Under the pieces are notes generated by a model that was not told where the DNA came from, searched no databases, and was given only the letters and a program-made list of their open reading frames with translations. Positions 42,223-52,259 of a DNA stretch of 64,000 bases are shown one piece after another. Made by a program: the position numbers and the translations under genes. The DNA is from Enterobacter asburiae (GTDB lineage Bacteria > Pseudomonadota > Gammaproteobacteria > Enterobacterales > Enterobacteriaceae), in assembly GCF_008080435.1 (NCBI RefSeq), contig NZ_VRKN01000010.1, positions 1 to 64,000 on the forward strand, in the 5' to 3' direction. Numbering within the stretch: the stretch's first letter is position 1; every line of letters begins with the position of its first letter.

Positions 42223-43488
42223 GTGAAAAATAACGAACTAAACGACCGGCGTTTACAGGCGACGCCGCGCGGCATCGGCGTGATGTGTAACTTCTATGCC
42301 GATAAAGCTGAAAACGCCACGGTGTGGGACGTGGAAGGCAACGAGTACATCGACTTCGCCGCCGGGATCGCGGTGCTGAATACCGGCCATCGCCATCCAA
42401 AAGTCATTTCCGCCATCGAAAAACAACTCCACGCGTTTACCCATACGGCGTACCAGATTGTGCCGTATGAGGGCTATGTCGCGCTTGCCGAGCGCATCAA
42501 CCAGCGCGTACCTGTTGACGGTCCGGCTAAAACGGCGTTCTTCTCCACGGGGGCAGAAGCGGTCGAAAACGCGGTCAAAATTGCCCGGGCATACACCAGA
42601 CGTCCCGGCCTTATCACCTTCGGCGGCGCGTTCCACGGCCGTACCTTTATGACCATGGCCCTGACCGGGAAAGTTGCGCCGTACAAGCTCGGCTTTGGCC
42701 CGTTCCCCGGTTCGGTGTATCACGCGCAGTATCCGAATGAACTGCACGGCGTCAGCACGTCGGAAGCGTTGAAAAGCCTGGAACGTCTCTTTAAAGCGGA
42801 TATCGCACCCGACCAGGTCGCGGCGATTATTCTCGAACCGGTTCAGGGGGAGGGCGGTTTCAACATTGCGCCAGCTGATTTTATGCAGGCGTTGCGCGCC
42901 CTGTGCGACACCCACGGTATTTTGCTGATTGCCGACGAGGTGCAAAGCGGCTTCGCCCGTACCGGCAAGCTGTTCTCGATGGAACACCACTGCGTGAAGC
43001 CCGATCTGATCACCATGGCGAAAAGCCTGGCGGGCGGGATGCCGCTCTCAGCGGTGTCGGGCCGGGCAGAGGTCATGGACGCCCCTGCACCGGGCGGGCT
43101 GGGCGGTACCTACGCCGGGAACCCGCTGGCGATTGCGGCGGCGCATGCCGTGCTCGACGTGATTGATGAAGAGGATCTCTGCACGCGCTCGGCGCATCTT
43201 GGCCATCACCTGGTGGAAGTGCTGAACAAAGCGAAGGAACACTGCCCGTATATCGCTGACATTCGCGCGCAAGGCTCGATGGTGGCGGTGGAGTTTAACG
43301 ATCCGCAAACGGGTCAGCCTTCGCCGGAATTTACCCGCCAGGTGCAGGAGCGCGCGTTGCAGGAAGGGCTGCTTCTTCTGAGCTGCGGCGTCTACGGCAA
43401 CGTCATTCGTTTCCTCTATCCGCTCACTATCCCTGAAGTGCAGTTCCGTAAAGCGCTGGACATTATCTTCGCGTCGCTGACACGTTAA
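42223..43488 (+). CDS. gabT: 4-aminobutyrate aminotransferase family protein
   Basis: A 421-residue PLP-dependent class III aminotransferase, closest in memory to E. coli PuuE (421) and GabT (426), which convert 4-aminobutyrate and 2-oxoglutarate to succinate semialdehyde and glutamate. The family pattern LLIADEVQSGFARTGKLF and the Schiff-base Lys in TMAKSLAGGMPL (near 268) are present, as are FFSTGAEAVENAVKIAR and GGTYAGNPLA. Start GTG at 42223 after CAGGGGGAC. It stands alone between rpoH and livJ, a place with no such gene in E. coli K-12. The symbol is approximate: the substrate could be another omega-amino acid. Confidence 0.82.
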   Translation: MKNNELNDRRLQATPRGIGVMCNFYADKAENATVWDVEGNEYIDFAAGIAVLNTGHRHPKVISAIEKQLHAFTHTAYQIVPYEGYVALAERINQRVPVDGPAKTAFFSTGAEAVENAVKIARAYTRRPGLITFGGAFHGRTFMTMALTGKVAPYKLGFGPFPGSVYHAQYPNELHGVSTSEALKSLERLFKADIAPDQVAAIILEPVQGEGGFNIAPADFMQALRALCDTHGILLIADEVQSGFARTGKLFSMEHHCVKPDLITMAKSLAGGMPLSAVSGRAEVMDAPAPGGLGGTYAGNPLAIAAAHAVLDVIDEEDLCTRSAHLGHHLVEVLNKAKEHCPYIADIRAQGSMVAVEFNDPQTGQPSPEFTRQVQERALQEGLLLLSCGVYGNVIRFLYPLTIPEVQFRKALDIIFASLTR

Positions 43489-43496
43489 AGCCATAT

Positions 43497-43523
43497 GCCC
43501 GGCGAAAATCCCTGCCGGGCCTA
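43497..43523. repeat. REP-like hairpin after the aminotransferase gene
   Basis: GCCCGGC-GAAAATCCCT-GCCGGGC, followed by CTATCATATA. A single short REP-like palindrome that may act as a terminator. Confidence 0.65.
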
Positions 43524-43577
43524 TCATATATTCATTTCAAATTAGCTATTCCAAAATCATAAAAATCGGGTATGTTT

Positions 43578-43592
43578 TAGCAGAGTATGCTG
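43578..43592. promoter_or_regulatory. Lrp-like site upstream of livJ
   Basis: TAGCAGAGTATGCTG matches the Lrp consensus YAGHAWATTWTDCTR at 13 of 15 positions. It lies about 95 bp before livJ, which Lrp and leucine repress in E. coli. Confidence 0.55.
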
Positions 43593-43685
43593 AAAAAGCG
43601 CGGACAGCACACCTATAACTGACATAAAGCGCTGCACAACAACATCACAACAATCGTAATAACCATAATAATGGGGAATCTCAGG

Positions 43686-44786
43686 ATGAACATGAAGGGT
43701 AAAGCGTTACTGGCAGGATGTATCGCGTTGGCATTCAGCACCATGGCACAGGCAGACATCAAGGTGGCTGTTGTTGGCGCAATGTCCGGTCCGGTAGCAC
43801 AGTACGGCGACCAGGAATTTACGGGCGCTGAGCAGGCGGTTGCAGACATTAATGCTAAGGGCGGTATCAAAGGCGAAAAACTGCAGATCGTAAAATATGA
43901 TGATGCCTGTGACCCGAAACAAGCGGTCGCGGTCGCGAACAAAGTGGTGAACGACGGGATCAAATACGTTATCGGCCACCTGTGCTCTTCCTCTACTCAG
44001 CCAGCGTCTGACATCTACGAAGACGAAGGTATTCTGATGATCACCCCGGCGGCGACTGCACCAGAGCTGACCGCGCGTGGTTACAAGCTGACCCTGCGTA
44101 CCACCGGTCTGGACTCTGACCAGGGCCCAACCGCGGCGAAATACATCGTTGAAAAAGTGAAGCCGAAGCGCATTGCCATCGTTCATGACAAGCAGCAGTA
44201 CGGTGAAGGTCTGGCGCGTTCAGTACAGGACAACCTCAAGAAAGCGAATGCCGACGTGGTGTTCTTCGACGGGATCACTGCCGGTGAGAAAGACTTCTCC
44301 ACCCTGGTAGCGCGTCTGAAGAAAGAGAATATTGATTTCGTTTACTACGGTGGCTACCATCCGGAAATGGGTCAGATCCTGCGCCAGGCGCGCGCTGCGG
44401 GCCTGAAAACCCAGTTTATGGGCCCGGAAGGCGTGGCGAACGTGTCCCTGTCTAACATTGCGGGTGAATCAGCCGAAGGCCTGCTGGTGACCAAACCGAA
44501 GAACTACGACCAGGTCCCTGCGAACAAACCTATCGTAGATGCCATCAAGGCGAAGAAACAGGATCCAAGCGGCGCGTTCGTCTGGACCACCTACGCGGCG
44601 CTGCAGTCTCTGCAGGCGGGCCTGAACCAGTCAGCCGATCCGGCTGAAATTGCCACCTGGCTGAAAGCGAATACCGTCGAGACCGTCATGGGGCCACTCT
44701 CCTGGGACGCGAAGGGCGATCTGAAAGGCTTCGAGTTCGGCGTGTTTGACTGGCATGCTAACGGGACTGCTACTGACGCAAAATAG
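43686..44786 (+). CDS. livJ: Leu/Ile/Val-binding protein LivJ
   Basis: Periplasmic receptor for leucine, isoleucine and valine, feeding LivHMGF. 366 residues from the ATG at 43686 (E. coli 367). The signal peptide is about 1-22, ending AQA, with mature [20 protein letters not shown]. The disulphide Cys pair (DDACDPKQ and HLCSSSTQ) and ligand residues in [12 protein letters not shown] and YGGYHPEMG are present. It is about three-quarters identical to LivK downstream. A composite palindrome follows, and panM lies on the opposite strand between livJ and livK, as in E. coli. Confidence 0.96.
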   Translation: MNMKGKALLAGCIALAFSTMAQADIKVAVVGAMSGPVAQYGDQEFTGAEQAVADINAKGGIKGEKLQIVKYDDACDPKQAVAVANKVVNDGIKYVIGHLCSSSTQPASDIYEDEGILMITPAATAPELTARGYKLTLRTTGLDSDQGPTAAKYIVEKVKPKRIAIVHDKQQYGEGLARSVQDNLKKANADVVFFDGITAGEKDFSTLVARLKKENIDFVYYGGYHPEMGQILRQARAAGLKTQFMGPEGVANVSLSNIAGESAEGLLVTKPKNYDQVPANKPIVDAIKAKKQDPSGAFVWTTYAALQSLQAGLNQSADPAEIATWLKANTVETVMGPLSWDAKGDLKGFEFGVFDWHANGTATDAK

Positions 44787-44800
44787 TACTGGTGCGGCCT

Positions 44801-44890
44801 GATGCCCTCACCCTAACCCTCTCCCACAGGGAGAGGGGATCGCTCGGTGTTCTCCCTCTCCCTGTGGGAGAGGGCCGGGGTGAGGGCATC
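44801..44890. repeat. composite palindrome between livJ and panM
   Basis: Two hairpin units of the CCCTCTCCC/GGGAGAGGG type arranged as one large inverted repeat. The outer arms GATGCCCTCACCC (44801-44813) and GGGTGAGGGCATC (44878-44890) are perfectly complementary. The right arm runs into the panM stop codon. Confidence 0.85.
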
Positions 44891-45278
44891 ACCCCAAACG
44901 CTTCTCCCACCCGCTCTCCTGCGCCGTAAACCCTAACGCCTGCATAAACGCCGCCATCACGCCGCGGTCTTCCACGCCCACGTCAGCCATCCACCATGAG
45001 GTTACGCTCGGGTTTTCACGGATCACTTCTTCAATTAAATACTGCCCCACCCCGCGACGACGGGTGACGTCACGTACGCGCAGCGAGTCCAGCGCCCCTT
45101 CCGTACCGCTCAGGGTTACGCGAACCGCAGCCAGCAGGCGCTCGTTAAAACGCGCGGCATAAATGCGGTGGGTCTCATCAACGCGAAGTGACGAAGGGGA
45201 ATATTCCGGCCAGATCTTGCCCAGGTCGATATGATCCTGGTCGCTAAAGGTCACCAGACGCACGATAGTCAGTTTCAT
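44889..45278 (-). CDS. panM: PanD maturation factor PanM
   Basis: A 129-residue GNAT-fold protein (E. coli PanM/YhhK, 127). It binds acetyl-CoA or CoA and the PanD proenzyme, promotes PanD self-cleavage to the active aspartate decarboxylase and tunes it to CoA level. The CoA-binding motif is RRRGVGQYLIEEV (about 71-83), and NERLLAAVRVTLSGTEGALD is the central sheet. The gene is on the opposite strand to the liv genes, and its stop codon overlaps the end of a composite palindrome. Confidence 0.95.
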   Translation of the reverse strand: MKLTIVRLVTFSDQDHIDLGKIWPEYSPSSLRVDETHRIYAARFNERLLAAVRVTLSGTEGALDSLRVRDVTRRRGVGQYLIEEVIRENPSVTSWWMADVGVEDRGVMAAFMQALGFTAQESGWEKRLG

Positions 45279-45702
45279 TAGCTACTTGTCCAAATCAGAT
45301 TGAGTAGGGGCAGTGTACTCAATTTATTCACTCAGCGGCTTCCTCTTTTTATTCTCATTAACCAGGTGATTAGTTTTTTGGCAACGCGATGGGCAGTTTG
45401 AAAACACATGGATCGAAAAATAAGCAGAATTTTAACCTGAGCGGTAGTGATTTATTCGGCGCTTTGTACCGTTATTTTATGCTGCAAACTGCACTTTTAT
45501 TTGTTTATCTCTGCCTGATTTCAGAATATTATCTTTGCTTAATCGCCTGAAAAATAGAGATTTTAGTCTGGTTTTTGACAAAAACCTGCGCTAAACCATT
45601 AAAGGCACTGGTAAAAATAGCGTTGTTCATTAAAAGTACAGAATGCTTTTTAACCATAATAAAACAAAATATAAACACGACATCACGAATGGGGATTCAG
45701 AG
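45279..45702 (+). promoter_or_regulatory. AT-rich livK upstream region
   Basis: A 424-bp gap without a gene. Two sequences match the Lrp consensus at about 12 of 15 positions: CAGAATTTTAACCTG (45425-45439) and CAGAATATTATCTTT (45522-45536). TTGACA at 45575-45580 is a candidate -35 for livK, with ATTAAA 17 bp later as a weak -10. Confidence 0.45.
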
Positions 45703-46812
45703 ATGAAAAGGAACGCGAAGACGTTAATCGCGGGGATGGTCGCACTGTCGATCTCGCATGCCGCTATGGCAGACGACATTAAAGTTGCGGTAGTGGGGGC
45801 GATGTCCGGCCCGGTTGCCCAGTGGGGTGACATGGAGTTCAACGGCGCGCGCCAGGCCATCAAAGACATCAACGCTAAGGGTGGCATCAAGGGCGACAAG
45901 CTGGTGGGCGTGGAATATGACGACGCCTGCGATCCGAAACAGGCCGTCGCGGTCGCCAACAAAATCGTCAACGACGGTATCCAGTATGTGATCGGCCACC
46001 TGTGCTCATCCTCCACCCAGCCTGCGTCTGATATCTACGAAGACGAAGGTATTCTGATGATCACCCCTGGCGCCACCAACCCGGAGCTGACCCAGCGCGG
46101 CTATCAGCACATCATGCGTACCGCCGGTCTGGACTCCTCGCAGGGGCCCACCGCCGCCAAATACATCCTCGACACCGTTAAGCCACAGCGCATTGCCATT
46201 ATTCATGACAAACAGCAGTACGGCGAAGGCCTGGCGCGCTCCGTGCAGGACGGCCTGAAAAAAGGCGGCGCTAACATCGTCTTCTTCGACGGCATTACCG
46301 CCGGTGAGAAAGATTTCTCCGCGCTGATCGCCCGTCTGCAAAAAGAGAATATCGACTTCGTTTACTACGGCGGCTACTACCCGGAGATGGGCCAGATGCT
46401 GCGCCAGGCGCGCGCGACTGGTCTGAAAACCCAGTTTATGGGGCCAGAGGGCGTGGGCAATGCCTCCCTGTCAAACATCGCGGGGGATTCTGCCGAAGGC
46501 ATGCTGGTGACGATGCCAAAACGCTATGACCAGGATCCGGCCAACAAGGCTATCGTGGATGCGCTCAAGGCGCAGAAGAAAGATCCGAGTGGTCCGTACG
46601 TCTGGATCACCTATGCGGCCGTGCAGTCTCTGGCCACCGCGCTGGATCGCTCCGGCAGCAAAGAACCGCTGGATCTGGTGAAAGATTTAAAAGCACACGG
46701 GGCGAACACCGTGATTGGGCCGCTGAACTGGGATGAGAAAGGCGATCTGAAGGGATTTGAGTTTGGTGTCTTTAAGTGGCACGCCGACGGTTCGTCCTCG
46801 GCCGCAAAATAA
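45703..46812 (+). CDS. livK: leucine-specific binding protein LivK
   Basis: Periplasmic leucine receptor. From the ATG at 45703 (GGGGATTCAGAG upstream) it has 369 residues, the E. coli length; the frame is open 20 codons earlier, in the promoter. The signal peptide is about 1-23, cleaved after AMA, with mature [20 protein letters not shown]. Trp in VAQWGD, where LivJ has Tyr, is characteristic of the leucine-specific protein. The paired Cys residues are conserved. A 7-bp GC hairpin separates it from livH, which probably favours higher livK than permease levels. Confidence 0.97.
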   Translation: MKRNAKTLIAGMVALSISHAAMADDIKVAVVGAMSGPVAQWGDMEFNGARQAIKDINAKGGIKGDKLVGVEYDDACDPKQAVAVANKIVNDGIQYVIGHLCSSSTQPASDIYEDEGILMITPGATNPELTQRGYQHIMRTAGLDSSQGPTAAKYILDTVKPQRIAIIHDKQQYGEGLARSVQDGLKKGGANIVFFDGITAGEKDFSALIARLQKENIDFVYYGGYYPEMGQMLRQARATGLKTQFMGPEGVGNASLSNIAGDSAEGMLVTMPKRYDQDPANKAIVDALKAQKKDPSGPYVWITYAAVQSLATALDRSGSKEPLDLVKDLKAHGANTVIGPLNWDEKGDLKGFEFGVFKWHADGSSSAAK

Positions 46813-46817
46813 TTATC

Positions 46818-46842
46818 CCACCGCCCGGACTGACGGGCGGGT
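46818..46842 (+). terminator. livK-livH intercistronic hairpin
   Basis: CCGCCCG-GACTGA-CGGGCGG, followed by GTATAAAAAGG, so no T-run. It lies in the 46-bp gap between binding-protein and permease genes. Confidence 0.6.
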
Positions 46843-46858
46843 ATAAAAAGGTTTGCAT

Positions 46859-47785
46859 ATGTCCGAGCAGTTTCTCTATTTCCTGCAGCAGATGTTTAAC
46901 GGCGTCACGCTGGGAAGCACCTACGCGCTGATCGCCATCGGCTACACGATGGTTTACGGCATTATCGGCATGATCAACTTCGCCCACGGCGAGGTGTACA
47001 TGATCGGTAGTTACGTCTCCTTTATGATTATCGCCGCGCTGATGATGATGGGCATCGACAGCAGCTGGCTGCTGGTCGCCGCCGGCTTTGTTGGCGCGAT
47101 TGTGATTGCCAGCGCCTACGGCTGGAGCATCGAACGCGTGGCCTACCGGCCGGTGCGCAGCTCCAAGCGTCTGATTGCGCTGATTTCCGCGATCGGGATG
47201 TCGATCTTCCTGCAAAACTACGTCAGCCTGACCGAAGGTTCGCGCGACGTGGCGCTGCCAAGCCTGTTTAACGGCCAGTGGATTGTAGGGGCCAGCGAAA
47301 ACTTCTCGGCCTCTATCACCACCATGCAGCTGGTGATCTGGGTCGTGACCTTTATTGCAATGCTCGCCCTGACGCTGTTCATCCGCTACTCGCGTATGGG
47401 ACGCGCCTGCCGCGCGTGTGCAGAAGACCTGAAGATGGCGAGCCTGCTCGGCATCAACACCGACCGCGTCATTGCCCTGACCTTCGTGATTGGCGCCGCG
47501 ATGGCGGCGGTGGCGGGTGTCCTGCTCGGCCAGTTCTACGGCGTAATCAACCCGTACATCGGCTTTATGGCCGGGATGAAAGCCTTCACCGCGGCGGTAC
47601 TGGGCGGTATCGGCAGTATTCCGGGCGCGATGATCGGCGGCCTGATCCTGGGCGTAGCCGAAGCGCTCTCCTCGGCGTACCTGAGCACCGAATATAAAGA
47701 TGTGGTGTCGTTTGCCCTGCTGATTCTGGTTCTGCTGGTGATGCCTACCGGTATTCTGGGCCGTCCGGAGGTAGAGAAAGTATGA
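46859..47785 (+). CDS. livH: branched-chain amino acid permease LivH
   Basis: Membrane permease subunit of the LIV-I/LS importer. 308 residues from the ATG at 46859, the E. coli length; an ATG two codons earlier is in frame but AAAAGG fits the later start. About eight membrane segments. The family motif [18 protein letters not shown] is near residue 41, and the EAA-like coupling loop [21 protein letters not shown] is near residue 183. It overlaps livM by four bases (ATGA). Confidence 0.97.
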   Translation: MSEQFLYFLQQMFNGVTLGSTYALIAIGYTMVYGIIGMINFAHGEVYMIGSYVSFMIIAALMMMGIDSSWLLVAAGFVGAIVIASAYGWSIERVAYRPVRSSKRLIALISAIGMSIFLQNYVSLTEGSRDVALPSLFNGQWIVGASENFSASITTMQLVIWVVTFIAMLALTLFIRYSRMGRACRACAEDLKMASLLGINTDRVIALTFVIGAAMAAVAGVLLGQFYGVINPYIGFMAGMKAFTAAVLGGIGSIPGAMIGGLILGVAEALSSAYLSTEYKDVVSFALLILVLLVMPTGILGRPEVEKV

Positions 47786-49059
47786 AACCGATGCATTTTG
47801 CAATGGCGCTGCTCTCTGCCGCCATGTTCTTCGTGCTGGCGGGTGTCTTTATGGGCGTCCAGTTAGGTCTGGACGGCACGAAGCTGGTGGTGGATACCGC
47901 CCCCGACATCCGCTGGCAGTGGGTGTTTATCGGCACTGCCGTGGTATTCCTGTTCCAGCTGCTGCGTCCGCTGTTCCAGAAGACGCTGAAAAACGTCTCC
48001 GGGCCGAAATTCGTGCTGCCGGCAATCGACGGCTCAACCGTTAAGCAAAAGCTGTTCCTCGTGGCGCTGCTGGTAGCTGCCGTGGCGTGGCCGTTTGTGG
48101 TGTCTCGTGGCACTGTGGATATCGCCACCCTGACCATGATCTACGTAATTCTGGGTCTCGGTCTGAACGTGGTGGTGGGTCTGTCAGGACTGCTCGTGTT
48201 GGGTTACGGCGGCTTCTACGCCATCGGCGCCTATACCTTCGCGCTGCTGAACCACTATTACGGTCTCGGCTTCTGGACCTGCCTGCCGCTGGCGGGGCTG
48301 GTCTCTGCCGCGGCGGGCTTCCTGCTTGGCTTCCCGGTGCTGCGCCTGCGCGGTGACTACCTGGCGATTGTGACCTTGGGCTTCGGCGAAATTGTCCGTA
48401 TCCTGCTGCTGAACAACACCGAAGTGACCGGCGGCCCGAACGGCATTAGCCAGATCCCGAAACCGACCTTTTTCGGCCTGGAGTTCAGCCGTACCGCCCG
48501 CGAAGGCGGCTGGGACACCTTCAGTAACTTCTTCGGCGTGAAGTATGACCCGTCCGACCGCGTGATTTGGCTCTATCTGGTGGCGCTGCTGCTGGTGGTG
48601 ATTACCCTGTTCGTGATTAACCGTCTGCTACGCATGCCGCTGGGCCGCGCGTGGGAAGCGCTGCGTGAAGATGAGATCGCCTGCCGCTCCCTGGGCCTGA
48701 ACCCGACCCGCATCAAGCTGACCGCGTTCACCATCAGCGCCGCGTTTGCCGGTTTCGCCGGAACGCTGTTTGCCGCGCGTCAGGGCTTCGTCAGCCCGGA
48801 ATCGTTCACCTTTGCCGAATCCGCCTTTGTGCTGGCGATTGTGGTGCTGGGCGGGATGGGCTCGCAGTTCGCCGTTATCCTCGCGGCCATCCTGCTGGTG
48901 GTCTCGCGTGAACTGATGCGCGACTTTAACGAATACAGCATGCTGATGCTGGGTGGTTTGATGGTGCTGATGATGATCTGGCGTCCGCAGGGTCTGCTGC
49001 CGATGACCCGTCCACAGCTGAAGCTGAAACGCACTCAGGCGAAAGGAGAGCAGGCATGA
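47782..49059 (+). CDS. livM: branched-chain amino acid permease LivM
   Basis: Second permease subunit: 425 residues, as in E. coli. About ten membrane segments. The family region [20 protein letters not shown] is near residue 133, and the coupling loop [20 protein letters not shown] near residue 289. The N-terminal extension of about 110 residues with two membrane segments is typical of enteric LivM. Start and stop codons both overlap neighbouring genes by four bases, so livHMG are translationally coupled. Confidence 0.97.
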   Translation: MKPMHFAMALLSAAMFFVLAGVFMGVQLGLDGTKLVVDTAPDIRWQWVFIGTAVVFLFQLLRPLFQKTLKNVSGPKFVLPAIDGSTVKQKLFLVALLVAAVAWPFVVSRGTVDIATLTMIYVILGLGLNVVVGLSGLLVLGYGGFYAIGAYTFALLNHYYGLGFWTCLPLAGLVSAAAGFLLGFPVLRLRGDYLAIVTLGFGEIVRILLLNNTEVTGGPNGISQIPKPTFFGLEFSRTAREGGWDTFSNFFGVKYDPSDRVIWLYLVALLLVVITLFVINRLLRMPLGRAWEALREDEIACRSLGLNPTRIKLTAFTISAAFAGFAGTLFAARQGFVSPESFTFAESAFVLAIVVLGGMGSQFAVILAAILLVVSRELMRDFNEYSMLMLGGLMVLMMIWRPQGLLPMTRPQLKLKRTQAKGEQA

Positions 49060-49820
49060 AGCCTTTATTATCCGTTAACGGTCTGATGATGCGTTTTGGC
49101 GGCCTGCTGGCGGTCAATAACGTGAATCTGGATCTGCACAAGAAAGAGATTGTCTCCCTGATTGGCCCGAACGGCGCGGGAAAGACCACGGTCTTTAACT
49201 GTCTGACCGGCTTCTACAAGCCGACGGGTGGCACCATCATGCTGCGCGACCAGCACCTGGAAGGGCTGCCGGGCCAGCAGATTGCCCGTATGGGCGTGGT
49301 GCGTACCTTCCAGCACGTGCGCCTGTTCCGCGAGATGACGGTGATTGAGAATCTGCTGGTGGCACAGCATCAGCAGTTGAAAACCGGGCTGTTCTCCGGC
49401 CTGCTGAAAACCCCGGCCTTCCGCCGCGCGCAGGATGAAGCGCTTGACCGCGCCGCTACCTGGCTCGACCGAATTGGCCTGCTGCAGCACGCCAACCGTC
49501 AGGCGAGCAACCTGGCCTACGGCGATCAGCGTCGTCTGGAGATTGTGCGCTGCATGGTGACGCAGCCGGAAATCCTGATGCTCGACGAACCGGCGGCAGG
49601 GCTCAACCCGAAAGAGACTAAAGAGCTGGACGAGCTGATTGCCGAGCTGCGCGATAGTCACGACACCACCATCCTGCTGATCGAACACGATATGAAGCTG
49701 GTGATGGGCATTTCTGACCGTATCTACGTGGTAAACCAGGGCACGCCGCTGGCAAACGGCACGCCGGAAGAGATCCGCAACAACCCGGACGTGATCCGCG
49801 CATACCTTGGTGAGGCATAA
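49056..49820 (+). CDS. livG: branched-chain amino acid transporter ATPase LivG
   Basis: One of two ATPases of the LIV importer. 254 residues (E. coli 255). Walker [10 protein letters not shown] (about 37-45), Walker [13 protein letters not shown] and the switch His in LIEHDMKLV are present. The signature region reads [15 protein letters not shown], where E. coli has LAYGQQRRLEIARCM; this position varies in the family. Start overlaps livM, with AGGAG upstream. livF follows after one base. Confidence 0.97.
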   Translation: MKPLLSVNGLMMRFGGLLAVNNVNLDLHKKEIVSLIGPNGAGKTTVFNCLTGFYKPTGGTIMLRDQHLEGLPGQQIARMGVVRTFQHVRLFREMTVIENLLVAQHQQLKTGLFSGLLKTPAFRRAQDEALDRAATWLDRIGLLQHANRQASNLAYGDQRRLEIVRCMVTQPEILMLDEPAAGLNPKETKELDELIAELRDSHDTTILLIEHDMKLVMGISDRIYVVNQGTPLANGTPEEIRNNPDVIRAYLGEA

Positions 49821-49821
49821 G

Positions 49822-50535
49822 ATGGAAAAAGCGATGTTAACGTTCGACAAGGTCAATGCGCACTACGGCAAGATCCAGGCGCTGCACGACGTCAGCCTGC
49901 ATATCAATCAGGGTGAAATCGTGACCCTGATTGGTGCTAACGGCGCGGGCAAAACCACGCTGCTCGGCACCTTGTGCGGCGACCCGCGCGCCACCAGCGG
50001 GCGGATTGTGTTCGATGGCAAAGACATTACCGACTGGCAGACCGCCAGAATCATGCGCGAGGCGGTGGCGATTGTTCCGGAAGGGCGCCGCGTCTTCTCC
50101 CGCATGACGGTGGAAGAGAACCTGGCGATGGGCGGCTTCTTTGCCCACCGCGATGAATACCAGACCCGCATCAAGTGGGTATATGAACTCTTCCCGCGTC
50201 TGTGGGAGCGCCGCATCCAGCGTGCGGGTACCATGTCCGGCGGTGAGCAGCAGATGCTGGCGATTGGCCGCGCGCTGATGAGCCAGCCGCGTCTGCTGCT
50301 GCTGGACGAACCGTCGCTCGGTCTGGCGCCGATCATCATTCAGCAGATCTTCGACACCATCGAACAGTTGCGTAAAGAGGGGATGACCATCTTCCTCGTC
50401 GAGCAGAACGCCAACCAGGCGCTGAAGCTGGCCGACCGTGGCTACGTGCTGGAGAACGGCCGCGTGGTGCTGGAGGATACCGGCGACGCGCTGCTGGCGA
50501 ACGAGGCGGTGCGGAGCGCGTATTTAGGCGGTTAA
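49822..50535 (+). CDS. livF: branched-chain amino acid transporter ATPase LivF
   Basis: Second ATPase: 237 residues from the ATG at 49822, the E. coli length; the frame is open five codons further into livG. Walker A GANGAGKTT, Q-loop VPEGRRVFSRMTVEENL, signature MSGGEQQML (about 136) and Walker B LLLLDEPSLGLAP are present. Last gene of livKHMGF. No T-run terminator follows; a composite palindrome begins 8 bp after the stop and may mark the 3' end of the mRNA. Confidence 0.97.
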   Translation: MEKAMLTFDKVNAHYGKIQALHDVSLHINQGEIVTLIGANGAGKTTLLGTLCGDPRATSGRIVFDGKDITDWQTARIMREAVAIVPEGRRVFSRMTVEENLAMGGFFAHRDEYQTRIKWVYELFPRLWERRIQRAGTMSGGEQQMLAIGRALMSQPRLLLLDEPSLGLAPIIIQQIFDTIEQLRKEGMTIFLVEQNANQALKLADRGYVLENGRVVLEDTGDALLANEAVRSAYLGG

Positions 50536-50543
50536 TCGCGTTT

Positions 50544-50632
50544 CCCCCTCACCCTAACCCTCTCCCGCAGGGAGAGGGAATCGATCGCTTTTCTCCCTCT
50601 CCCTGTGGGAGAGGGTCGGGGTGAGGGCACCA
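50544..50632. repeat. composite palindrome after livF
   Basis: Same type as at 44801: CCCTCACCCTAACCCTCTCC with GGGAGAGGG, then TCCCTCTCCC-TGT-GGGAGAGGG and GGGGTGAGGG. The two units together form a large inverted repeat. Confidence 0.85.
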
Positions 50633-50695
50633 GACCGCACCCAATCCAACACACCCAACCCCCCTTCACACAACCATCATCCCCCTGACGCCTGG

Positions 50696-50735
50696 CTGTC
50701 ACCTATCTGTAAGCAAACAGTTATTTTTCTGTCAT
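50696..50735 (+). promoter_or_regulatory. PhoB box array of ugpB
   Basis: Four half-sites in exact 11-bp register: CTGTCAC (50696), CTGTAAG (50707), CAGTTAT (50718) and CTGTCAT (50729), each followed by an AT-rich 4-base spacer. The consensus is CTGTCAT. The array lies about 75 bp before ugpB, as in E. coli, and predicts activation by PhoB under phosphate starvation. Confidence 0.85.
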
Positions 50736-50808
50736 TCGAGCATGTCATGTTACCTCGCGAGCATAAAACGCGTGATATCGCGCATCCGGCACAATAAGAG
50801 AGATGACA

Positions 50809-52125
50809 ATGACATCGTTACGACACACAGCTTTGGGTCTGGCACTGGGTCTGGCTTTTGCGACGAACGCAATGGCTGTCACCACTATTCCGTTCTGGCA
50901 TTCCATGGAAGGGGAGTTGGGTAAAGAAGTTGACTCCCTGGCGCAGCGTTTCAACGACACCCATCCGGATTACAAAATTGTGCCGGTGTACAAAGGCAAC
51001 TACGAACAGAGCCTGAGCGCGGGCATCGCCGCCTTCCGTACCGGTAACGCGCCAGCGCTGTTACAGGTTTATGAAGTGGGTACCGCCACCATGATGGCCT
51101 CCAAAGCCATCAAGCCGGTCTATGAAGTGTTCAAAGACGCGGGCATTACCTTCGACGAATCGCAGTTCGTGCCGACCGTAGCGGGTTACTACACGGATTC
51201 CAAAACCGGCCATCTGCTGTCTCAGCCGTTTAACAGCTCTACGCCGGTGCTGTACTACAACAAAGACGCCTTCAAGAAAGCCGGTTTAGACCCGGAACAA
51301 CCACCAAAAACCTGGCAGGACCTGGCGGAGTACACCGCGAAACTGAAAGCCGCAGGCATGAAGTGCGGCTACGCCAGCGGCTGGCAGGGCTGGATCCAGA
51401 TTGAAAACTTCAGCGCCTGGCACGGTCTGCCGGTTGCCACCAAAAACAACGGCTTCGACGGCACCGATGCGGTACTGGAGTTCAACAAGCCGGAGCAGGT
51501 GAAGCACATCGCGCTGCTGGAAGAACTCAACAAGAAGGGCGATTTCAGCTACTTCGGGCGTAAAGACGAATCCACCGAGAAGTTCTACAACGGCGACTGC
51601 GCCATTACCACCGCCTCGTCCGGCTCGCTGGCGGATATCCGTCACTACGCCAAATTCAACTACGGCGTGGGCATGATGCCGTATGACGCTGACGTGAAGG
51701 GTGCGCCGCAGAACGCCATTATCGGCGGGGCGAGCCTGTGGGTGATGCAGGGTAAAGACAAGGGCACCTACAAAGGGGTGGCCGAGTTCCTCGACTTCCT
51801 GGCGAAGCCTGAAAACGCCGCCGAATGGCACCAGAAGACCGGCTACCTGCCGATCACCAAAGCCGCGTATGACCTGACCCGCGAGCAGGGCTTCTACAGC
51901 AAGAACCCAGGGGCGGACATCGCGACGCGCCAGATGCTGAACAAGCCGCCGTTGCCGTTCACCAAAGGCCTGCGTCTGGGCAATATGCCGCAGATCCGCA
52001 CCATCGTGGATGAAGAGCTGGAAAGCGTGTGGACCGGTAAGAAAACGCCACAGCAGGCGCTGGACTCTGCGGTAGAGCGCGGAAATCAGCTGCTGCGCCG
52101 CTTTGAGCAGTCGACGAAATCGTAA
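50809..52125 (+). CDS. ugpB: glycerol-3-phosphate-binding protein UgpB
   Basis: Periplasmic receptor for sn-glycerol-3-phosphate and its phosphodiesters. 438 residues from the second ATG (50809), which matches the E. coli length and has better spacing to GAGAG than the ATG at 50803. The signal peptide is about 1-23, ending NAMA, with mature [20 protein letters not shown]. Ligand-site segments [21 protein letters not shown] and [10 protein letters not shown] are conserved. First gene of ugpBAECQ, separated from ugpA by 134 bp of repeats. Confidence 0.97.
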   Translation: MTSLRHTALGLALGLAFATNAMAVTTIPFWHSMEGELGKEVDSLAQRFNDTHPDYKIVPVYKGNYEQSLSAGIAAFRTGNAPALLQVYEVGTATMMASKAIKPVYEVFKDAGITFDESQFVPTVAGYYTDSKTGHLLSQPFNSSTPVLYYNKDAFKKAGLDPEQPPKTWQDLAEYTAKLKAAGMKCGYASGWQGWIQIENFSAWHGLPVATKNNGFDGTDAVLEFNKPEQVKHIALLEELNKKGDFSYFGRKDESTEKFYNGDCAITTASSGSLADIRHYAKFNYGVGMMPYDADVKGAPQNAIIGGASLWVMQGKDKGTYKGVAEFLDFLAKPENAAEWHQKTGYLPITKAAYDLTREQGFYSKNPGADIATRQMLNKPPLPFTKGLRLGNMPQIRTIVDEELESVWTGKKTPQQALDSAVERGNQLLRRFEQSTKS

Positions 52126-52131
52126 AAAAAT

Positions 52132-52214
52132 GCCCGGTGACGAGTAGCGATCCGGGCCTACGAATTAATGCGGTCTGATGCCCTCACCCCAACCCTCTCC
52201 CACAGGGAGAGGGA
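52132..52214. repeat. REP plus palindrome between ugpB and ugpA
   Basis: A REP-like unit (GCCCGGTGACGAG with GATCCGGGCCTAC, 52132-52161), then a CCCTCACCCCAACCCTCTCC/GGGAGAGGG unit (52177-52214). Both sit inside the ugp operon, directly after the binding-protein gene. Confidence 0.85.
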
Positions 52215-52259
52215 GAAAACCGAAATCGCCACCCGGCATTGTTCAGGAACCAAATCTCA

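Noticed and set aside
43686-46812. livJ and livK as a recent tandem duplication
   Set aside because: The same two genes with panM between them occur in E. coli, with differentiated binding-site residues, so the duplication is old.
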